A DNA stretch of 16,773 nucleotides from Micavibrio aeruginosavorus (GTDB lineage Bacteria; Pseudomonadota; Alphaproteobacteria; Micavibrionales; Micavibrionaceae): assembly GCA_003241475.1 (NCBI GenBank), contig QFQB01000036.1, positions 1-16,773 of the forward strand, in the 5' to 3' direction. The translations under genes were made by a program, and so were the position numbers. Of this stretch, positions 1 to 4,926 are shown one piece after another (positions within the stretch are counted from its first letter, which is position 1; each line of letters starts with the position of its first letter). Below the pieces are notes generated by a model. The model was given only the letters and a program-made list of their open reading frames with translations. It was not told the DNA's origin and did no database searches.

Positions 1-228
1 GTGCGCCAACATCCAGCCTTCGGCCAGATAGGCAGGTATCATGATCAGAACGAACAGAATAATACCTGAATCGCTAATACCCAACGAACGGGTCATAGAA
101 GTAGCGAACATCAGGCAAACGAATTTGATAAACAGCGGTGCCGCCGCCAGACGCACGATATATTGACGCGCGGCCCAGCAGGTTTTGTATGCCTCTATCA
201 CTGCCTTTATCGTGTTGATCTTGCCCAT
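1..228 (-). CDS. membrane protein, N-terminal fragment cut by window edge
   Basis: Reading the minus strand from an ATG at 228-226 gives 76 codons with no stop up to the window edge, so only the N-terminus is present. It begins MGKINTIKAVIEAYKTCWAA. A basic and aromatic head is followed by two hydrophobic stretches (roughly residues 29-43 and 50-72), so it is very likely an inner-membrane protein. It starts 12 bp after the stop codon of the ferredoxin-NADP reductase on the same strand, so the two are probably co-transcribed. I do not recognise the family. A membrane segment beside a reductase might suggest redox or transport, but nothing in these 76 residues shows it. Confidence 0.6.
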   Translation of the reverse strand, partial: MGKINTIKAVIEAYKTCWAARQYIVRLAAAPLFIKFVCLMFATSMTRSLGISDSGIILFVLIMIPAYLAEGWMLAH

Positions 229-240
229 GTGTTTTAAAGT

Positions 241-1290
241 TTAGGCGGCTTTGTCGTTCACGCCAAGTTTTTCCTGCAAAGCGGAAGACGATGTCGTGTA
301 CTGGAAGCGCAGTTTCTTGTCCGGATAAACATAACGGAAGGCTTGTTGCGCCATCAGCGCGCCCTCATGGAAGCCGGAAAGAATAAGTTTCAGCTTGCCG
401 GGATAGGTGTTGATATCGCCGATGGAGAAAATGCCCGGGGTCTGGGTTTCGAATTTTTCAGTATCCACGGGGATCAGGTTTTCATGCAGGTTCAGACCAA
501 AATTGGCAATGGGCCCCAGTTTCATGGTCAAACCATAGAACGCCAGCAACGTATCGCACGGGATGAGTGTTTCCTGCTCTTTCGTCGATGTCAGAACCCC
601 TTCGAGGTTTCCGTCATGGCCGACAAGGCCTTTCAGATCCGCAATATGCAATTTCATTTTTCCGGCGGCCACAAGTTCACGCATCTTGTTGACGCTGTCG
701 GGCGCAGCACGGAAATCGTCGCGGCGGTGAATCAAGGCAACGCTACCGGCGATAGGCTGCAAATTAAGCGCCCAGTCGAGCGCAGAATCGCCGCCGCCCG
801 CGATCATGATGTTCTTGCCGCGGAACTGTTCCATCTTGCGCACAGCATAAAAGACGCTCTTGCCGTCATATTGATCGAGATTCTGCAAAGCGGGTTTTTT
901 CGGCATGAACGAGCCGCCGCCCGCAGCTATCACGACGACAGGGGCCTCCAGAACGGTGCCCATATCAGTCGTCAGTTCCCAAAGATCGTTGTCGTTCTTG
1001 CGTAAGGATTCCGCCATCTGGCCGAGATGGAAAACGGGATTGAACGGCGCGATCTGCTCCATCAAACGGTCGGTCAGATCCTGCCCCGTGATGACAGGCC
1101 AAGCCGGAATATCGTAAATCGGCTTTTCCGGATAAAGCTCCGCGCACTGCCCGCCTGGCTTGTCCAGAATATCGACCAGATGCGCCTTCATGTCCAAAAG
1201 TCCCAGTTCGAACACCGCGAACAGCCCCACAGGCCCCGCGCCAATGATAATTACATCCGTTTTGTGCCGTTCCGGCTTGTTTTCGCTCAT
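241..1290 (-). CDS. ferredoxin-NADP(+) reductase, thioredoxin-reductase-like (type 2)
   Basis: A 349-residue flavoenzyme that moves electrons between NADPH and ferredoxin or flavodoxin in the cytoplasm (EC 1.18.1.2). The N-terminal FAD-binding motif GAGPVG is at residues 17-22. The NADPH-binding motif GGGDSA is at 165-170, followed by a basic HRRDDFRA stretch (188-195) suited to the NADPH 2'-phosphate. A second FAD motif, SIGD, is at 289-292. The CxxC redox disulfide of true thioredoxin reductases is absent between the two nucleotide-binding motifs, which separates this YumC-like family from TrxB. Length and the C-terminal aromatic tail match the family. The start codon is 24 bp from the divergent haem A synthase start. 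The next gene on the same strand begins 12 bp after the stop. Confidence 0.92.
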   Translation of the reverse strand: MSENKPERHKTDVIIIGAGPVGLFAVFELGLLDMKAHLVDILDKPGGQCAELYPEKPIYDIPAWPVITGQDLTDRLMEQIAPFNPVFHLGQMAESLRKNDNDLWELTTDMGTVLEAPVVVIAAGGGSFMPKKPALQNLDQYDGKSVFYAVRKMEQFRGKNIMIAGGGDSALDWALNLQPIAGSVALIHRRDDFRAAPDSVNKMRELVAAGKMKLHIADLKGLVGHDGNLEGVLTSTKEQETLIPCDTLLAFYGLTMKLGPIANFGLNLHENLIPVDTEKFETQTPGIFSIGDINTYPGKLKLILSGFHEGALMAQQAFRYVYPDKKLRFQYTTSSSALQEKLGVNDKAA

Positions 1291-1314
1291 GATGCGTTAT
1301 AAATCTCATCCCGC

Positions 1315-2295
1315 ATGCTTTTGTCAACCGACCACCCGCAAAGACCCGTCCAGATCTGGCTGTTTTTTACGGCCGCAATGGTTTTTGCCATGGCCGTGAT
1401 CGGGGCGATTACCCGCCTGACCGAGAGCGGTTTGTCCATGGTCGAATGGAAACCCCTGATCGGCGCAATCCCCCCGCTTTCCACCGCAGAATGGGACCGC
1501 GTATTCGGACTTTATAAACAGACTCCGGAATTCATCCAGAAAAACAGTTGGATGGAATTGGCCGATTTTCAAAAGATTTTCTTCTGGGAATGGCTGCACA
1601 GACTGTGGGGCCGCCTAATCGGACTAGTCTATGCGCTACCACTGGCCTTGTTCTGGATCAAAGGAAAAATCCCGCAAAAATACAAAGGCAAATTGTTCTT
1701 TGTTCTCCTGCTTGGCGGCCTGCAGGGCGTCATGGGGTGGTACATGGTCATGAGCGGCCTTGTAGACCGCCCCGATGTCTCGCATTTCCGTCTGGCCGCA
1801 CATTTAATGCTGGCTTTGGCAGTTTACAGCGCCTTGCTGTGGCTGTCCTTTGATCTTGATCCGGTAAAAGGATCATCGGGAAGTTTTTGCCAAAAACGCC
1901 ATGCGCTGATCGCTTTTGCACTGCTCGTCATTACTATTACATGGGGCGCATTTACGGCAGGGTTGGACGGCGGGATGGTTTACAACACATGGCCGATGAT
2001 GGATGCGCATTGGATGCCGCCCGAAGTTGCAGGGATATTTTCCGTGCTACATGATCCGGGCGCGGTACAATTCATTCACCGCTGGCTGGCGATTGCGACA
2101 TTTATCGCCATTGCATCGGTAGGATGGCGTTTCAAAAACGGATGGCTTATTGGAATGGCATTCGTACAAGTCGGACTGGGAATCGCGACAGTTCTGCTCC
2201 AAGTTCCCGTAGCTCTCGGCGCTCTGCATCAGGCTGGCGGCATGGTCCTGCTGGGACTAATGATCCGCCAAATTCACAGACTCTTCAAAGCTTAA
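1315..2295 (+). CDS. ctaA: haem A synthase, COX15/CtaA family
   Basis: A 326-residue polytopic inner-membrane protein that oxidises the C8 methyl group of haem O to the formyl group of haem A for aa3-type cytochrome c oxidase. Family marks: ITRLTESGLSMVEWKP after the first helix (residues 32-47), EWLHRLWGR (H95), SHFRLAAHL (H157 and H163), FIHRWLA (H255) and LHQAGG (H305). The conserved histidines at 95, 163, 255 and 305 are the expected haem ligands. It lacks the CtaA-type cysteine pair and resembles the mitochondrial/alphaproteobacterial type. An in-frame stop at 1300-1302 forces the start to 1315, with no clear ribosome-binding site before it. It stands alone on the plus strand and its last 4 bp overlap the end of the convergent glycosyltransferase gene. 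No other oxidase assembly gene is in the window. Confidence 0.93.
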   Translation: MLLSTDHPQRPVQIWLFFTAAMVFAMAVIGAITRLTESGLSMVEWKPLIGAIPPLSTAEWDRVFGLYKQTPEFIQKNSWMELADFQKIFFWEWLHRLWGRLIGLVYALPLALFWIKGKIPQKYKGKLFFVLLLGGLQGVMGWYMVMSGLVDRPDVSHFRLAAHLMLALAVYSALLWLSFDLDPVKGSSGSFCQKRHALIAFALLVITITWGAFTAGLDGGMVYNTWPMMDAHWMPPEVAGIFSVLHDPGAVQFIHRWLAIATFIAIASVGWRFKNGWLIGMAFVQVGLGIATVLLQVPVALGALHQAGGMVLLGLMIRQIHRLFKA

Positions 2296-3350
2296 ATAAT
2301 TTTTTCTTTTTGCAGGATTTCTAGAAAATAATCGAGATAGGCCGAGACGGATTTTTCTTTGGTGAATTCGTTTTGGAACCGCTCATAAGCCCGTTGTACC
2401 AGCTTTTGTTGCAAGGCTTTGTCGCCCAGAAGTTTTTGAACGGCGGAAACGACAGCCGCCGCATTGTCTTTGGGAACCATCAGACAATCTTCACCATCAT
2501 GACAAAACTGTTTCGGTCCGTCGGCATCGGAAACGACCAAAGGCCTTTGCGCAGCCCAGCTTTGAACGAAGACAGTACCGAAAGGTTCGAAACGCGAAAC
2601 GAACACGCAAACATCGCACGCTTTCAAAAGCGCGGTCCGGTCAGTGCGCCAGCCCAGGAAATGCGCGCGGCTCTCTACGCCAAGCTCTTTGGCCAGCGCT
2701 TCCAGCTCTGCACGCTGCGGGCCTTCTCCGGCGATCCATGCATGAACGCCTGGCAAATCAACCAGTGCGCGCAGTAGCACGTCATGCGCCTTGCTCGGAT
2801 GCAGCCGCCCCAGCGCCAGCACGACAGGGGCATCTTCAGGCGTGTTGAAATCCGCTCGCGAAACAGGTGCATCTTCAGTGTTTTCGGCAAAATTATTAAT
2901 CTGGCGAATTCTATTTTCCGCCACACCTTCTTTAACCAGATAGGATTTGATGCAAGGAGTTACCGTATTGAAATAATCCGCGGATTTGAAATTTTTGAGC
3001 TTGTAATAGCCGCCCAGACGCGAAACGACCAGATAGCGCTGCGGGGTTTTCAAAGACGACCAGTTGGGCGTTTTTTGCGTAGCACGCGCCATCCATGTCT
3101 GCACAATAAGGGGTGAAAAATCCTTGATGATGCGCCCCAGTTTCCACGGCGTAAAAACATCTAAAGGTCCGCCGAAAGGAAGTTTATGCACTTTGATGCG
3201 GGCCTGCTCCAGCGCAGGAACGCGCACCGCATTGCCGCGCGTTACAACTTCAATATCGACGCCCGCTTCCTGCATGGCGATGCACATGTCAACAAAGGCG
3301 GTTTCCGCCCCGCCATGGTCGCCGCCCGCCATCACCTGCAATATTTTCAT
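2292..3350 (-). CDS. glycosyltransferase, GT4-like (GT-B fold)
   Basis: 352 residues. The N-terminal Rossmann half begins MKILQVMAGGDHGGAET, with the GGAET motif at 13-17 typical of family 4 glycosyltransferases. The C-terminal donor-binding half has LALGRLHPSKAHDVLL (178-193), WIAGEGP (205-211), HFLGW (230-234), and FEPFG at 254-258 beginning the EX7E region. Here the second glutamate of EX7E is glutamine (E255...Q263; codon CAA, read on the minus strand at 2562-2564). The family transfers a sugar from a nucleotide donor, commonly to lipopolysaccharide or an exopolysaccharide; acceptor and donor cannot be read here. It starts 6 bp after the stop of the secreted protein gene at 3357-4118, so the two form a likely operon. 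The stop overlaps the convergent ctaA end by 4 bp. Confidence 0.88.
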   Translation of the reverse strand: MKILQVMAGGDHGGAETAFVDMCIAMQEAGVDIEVVTRGNAVRVPALEQARIKVHKLPFGGPLDVFTPWKLGRIIKDFSPLIVQTWMARATQKTPNWSSLKTPQRYLVVSRLGGYYKLKNFKSADYFNTVTPCIKSYLVKEGVAENRIRQINNFAENTEDAPVSRADFNTPEDAPVVLALGRLHPSKAHDVLLRALVDLPGVHAWIAGEGPQRAELEALAKELGVESRAHFLGWRTDRTALLKACDVCVFVSRFEPFGTVFVQSWAAQRPLVVSDADGPKQFCHDGEDCLMVPKDNAAAVVSAVQKLLGDKALQQKLVQRAYERFQNEFTKEKSVSAYLDYFLEILQKEKII

Positions 3351-3356
3351 GGGGCT

Positions 3357-4118
3357 TTATTCGGATTTTTTTGCCGCATCTTGCGATTTAGCTTCTTGCT
3401 TCTTCGCCTTGTCTTTTTGTTTTTCCTGTTCGCGCTTAATGGCATCCCTACGCTGACGGATCACATTTTCGGGAAGCAACGTCTGTTGCAACAAAGTCAC
3501 CATATTGTCTTCGGTATGATCCATAGACATCAGAAGATTTTCGCACGCTTCCTTGGTGCTGACGGGCATTTTCGTGATTTGTTTTTCACTGTAGACATAC
3601 GCTTCGTCATTAAGGTCAAGAACGTTCTTAGCCTTTTTGGGATCAACGATTTTCTGGCTGGCCAGATCCTTGTCCAGTTGCTTCTTCGCTGTATCAAGAA
3701 TGGGATCGACAGCGTTTTTCCATTGCTTATAGCGCGCATCCATTTTGGCTTTTATATCGGCATTTTTATCGCCACAGGATTCTACGGCCGCGCCGATATC
3801 ACGCTCGACCACCCTTGTGACCCGTATCATCGAATATTTGTTGCGCAGGATAAAAAAGCTTTCTTTATCCTTGTCCGAAAGTGGATCGATCAGCGCATTC
3901 TCTGCAGCAATCCATTTCGTCACGGGCGTTTCTTCCGTTTTTTTCGGTTGAGCCAACACGGTATCGGGCGTTTCTTCCTCTTTTTTTGTGGCCGGTTTTG
4001 TGGCCACAGGCTTTTCCGCAACAGGTTTGGTTTGCGCTTTTTCTTCTGCGGCAAGCGCACTGGCAGAAAGCAGAAATGATAAACAAACAGCAGAAAGAAG
4101 AAGAGAAGAACGGGTCAT
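3357..4118 (-). CDS. secreted charged protein, unknown function
   Basis: 253 residues, family not recognised. A clear Sec signal peptide (MTRSSLLLSAVCLSFLLSAS, then ALA|AEE, cleavage near residue 23) sends it to the periplasm. A Lys/Pro/Thr/Glu-rich low-complexity linker (about 25-68) with KPVA/KPAT repeats follows. The middle region (69-225) is predicted helical and carries the only two mature cysteines (C115, C192), which could form a disulfide. The tail (222-253) is Lys/Glu/Gln-rich and looks like a charged helix. The start has a GAAGG-like ribosome-binding site 7 bases upstream, and a TATAAC -10-like box lies at 4157-4162. It is co-oriented with the glycosyltransferase and only 6 bp ahead of it, which hints at a shared envelope role. 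That is inference only. Confidence 0.8.
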   Translation of the reverse strand: MTRSSLLLSAVCLSFLLSASALAAEEKAQTKPVAEKPVATKPATKKEEETPDTVLAQPKKTEETPVTKWIAAENALIDPLSDKDKESFFILRNKYSMIRVTRVVERDIGAAVESCGDKNADIKAKMDARYKQWKNAVDPILDTAKKQLDKDLASQKIVDPKKAKNVLDLNDEAYVYSEKQITKMPVSTKEACENLLMSMDHTEDNMVTLLQQTLLPENVIRQRRDAIKREQEKQKDKAKKQEAKSQDAAKKSE

Positions 4119-4156
4119 CGTAAACCTTCACAGGAGGAATGAATTTCTTGTTTTTC

Positions 4157-4162
4157 GTTATA
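4157..4162 (-). promoter_or_regulatory. possible -10 box for the secreted protein gene
   Basis: On the minus strand this reads TATAAC, five of six matches to TATAAT. It is 39 bases from the start codon at 4118 and just downstream of the strong terminator at 4174-4210. No good -35 box is seen at 17 bases. It would let the secreted protein gene be transcribed independently of the RNA ended by that terminator. Confidence 0.3.
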
Positions 4163-4173
4163 CCGCATCCATG

Positions 4174-4210
4174 AAAAAAAAAATAGCCACCGGAGGAGCT
4201 CCGGTGGCTA
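4174..4210 (-). terminator. strong Rho-independent terminator (minus strand)
   Basis: A perfect 12-bp stem (TAGCCACCGGAG at 4184-4195 with CTCCGGTGGCTA at 4199-4210) with a 3-base loop. On the minus strand it is followed by ten consecutive T (the A run 4174-4183). It is among the strongest intrinsic terminators in the window. The nearest minus-strand coding sequence upstream ends at 4481, 270 bp away, so it more probably ends a separate short RNA than the mRNA of that gene. Confidence 0.9.
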
Positions 4211-4403
4211 AGGGACGAAAACGCCTGACAACCGTTTGCCCGAAGGACGGGAGAACATGCGGGGGCAAAGATCTCCTTCGGACGGCAGACAGACGGGAAA
4301 CTCGTGTGTGAAGTAACCAATCTATAAAAGACGCCAAAACCCGTGACCGCCCGCACGCCCGCGCGGTAGGCCCGTTCCATTCCCTAGAACTTGGCTAAAA
4401 GAC
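4174..4403 (-). ncRNA. candidate structured small RNA, family not identified
   Basis: A gene-free minus-strand stretch bounded by a promoter-like motif (TTGATT at 4433-4438, 17-base spacer, CATATA at 4410-4415) and the strong terminator at 4174-4210. The ends can pair: CTAGGGA (4387-4381) with TCCCTTAG (4215-4208, one bulge), then GCCT and ACC further in with AGGC and GGT. A central helix can form between GCGTGCGGG and CCCGCATGT, and a local hairpin pairs CCGAAGGA with TCCTTCGG. Closed ends, an open middle and a length near 200 nt recall 6S RNA, but I cannot confirm the 6S consensus. I saw no match to the core motifs of RNase P RNA, SRP RNA or tmRNA. A regulatory leader of the secreted protein gene is the main alternative. 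Confidence 0.45.
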
Positions 4404-4409
4404 GTCTCG

Positions 4410-4438
4410 TATATGTCTCAATTTTTATGTTAAATCAA
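4410..4438 (-). promoter_or_regulatory. possible promoter of the candidate small RNA
   Basis: On the minus strand, TTGATT (4433-4438, four of six to TTGACA), a 17-base spacer and CATATA (4410-4415, three of six to TATAAT). Transcription would start near 4403. The match is modest. Its value is that it sits at the right distance upstream of a self-complementary region ended by a strong terminator. Confidence 0.3.
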
Positions 4439-4480
4439 AAGATTTAAAAGGTGCTGAACAATAGATAAAATTTGATCCAT

Positions 4481-4825
4481 TCAATCGTTTTTCGGCCCAA
4501 GACGCCACGTCAAATTGATAAGTGCCGGACCCTTCAGGCGGCATTCACCGTCATCCCCCATGCGGAAGAAAATCAATTTAAGTCTTTCGCTTTTTGGCTC
4601 TCGGAGATTTTCACCAAGCCCGAACAGACGCCGCTCCTCTTTCAAAAGATCCGCAGCGCGCGTCATATCATGCTCATTCGGTATAACCGGCCCCGATTTC
4701 GGGCCTTTATAAGGGATGATGTTGACGCCTTTCGGAGCGGCTTGCGCAACAGGAACGCCGCCAAATCCGACCATAGCGGCCAGAACAGAAAGCGATCCTA
4801 GAGAGGTTTTGATTCTCATGCCCAT
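4481..4825 (-). CDS. small exported protein, unknown function
   Basis: 114 residues from the ATG at 4825. A longer reading to 4948 would run through the RNase E terminator and is rejected. GAGG lies 8 bases before the chosen ATG. It begins MGMRIKTSLGSLSVLAAMVG and has a signal peptide ending VAQA|APKG near residue 30, leaving about 85 periplasmic residues. Visible features: a PYKGPKSGPVIPNEHD stretch, a charged helix (RAADLLKEERRLFGL), a single cysteine in the segment MGDDGECRLKG, and the end INLTWRLGPKND. I do not recognise the family. The gene is isolated: RNase E ends upstream behind a terminator, and downstream is the candidate RNA. Confidence 0.7.
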   Translation of the reverse strand: MGMRIKTSLGSLSVLAAMVGFGGVPVAQAAPKGVNIIPYKGPKSGPVIPNEHDMTRAADLLKEERRLFGLGENLREPKSERLKLIFFRMGDDGECRLKGPALINLTWRLGPKND

Positions 4826-4850
4826 AATTTTTACCTCTTTTTTGCACTGC

Positions 4851-4883
4851 AGTATAGACAAAACCATTCCAAAAAATGGTTTT
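4851..4883 (-). promoter_or_regulatory. possible promoter and inverted repeat before the small exported protein
   Basis: On the minus strand a TATACT box (4851-4856, five of six to TATAAT) lies 25 bases before the start codon at 4825. Immediately upstream is a perfect 9-bp inverted repeat, AAAACCATT (4860-4868) and AATGGTTTT (4875-4883), with a 6-base spacer. Its position between -10 and -35 would suit an operator. No convincing -35 box is present. The regulator is unknown. Confidence 0.35.
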
Positions 4884-4889
4884 CTGCGC

Positions 4890-4924
4890 AAAAAAAACGG
4901 CGGGACATGCCCCGCCGTTTTTTT
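4890..4924. terminator. rne: bidirectional Rho-independent terminator after RNase E
   Basis: A GC stem CGGCGGG (4898-4904) with CCCGCCG (4911-4917) and a 6-base loop, flanked by eight A (4890-4897) and seven T (4918-4924). It works on either strand. On the minus strand it lies two bases after the RNase E stop codon and separates that mRNA from the small exported protein gene. Confidence 0.88.
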
Positions 4925-4926
4925 GA

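Noticed and set aside
3186..4079. 297-codon open frame on the plus strand
   Set aside because: Antisense to the secreted protein and glycosyltransferase genes; composition is Phe/Arg-rich with no motif, and the opposite strand has clear signal peptide and domain evidence.
4132..4174. AGGAGG followed by an 11-codon plus-strand frame (MNFLFFVIPHP)
   Set aside because: The spacing between AGGAGG and ATG is one base, too short for initiation, and the following hairpin lacks a T run on the plus strand. It is more simply the leader and promoter region of the minus-strand gene.
4174..4403. tmRNA, SRP RNA or RNase P RNA
   Set aside because: I looked for the tmRNA tag and acceptor arms, the SRP GGAAGGAAGCAG-type loop and the RNase P GAGGAAAGTCC core on both strands and found none.
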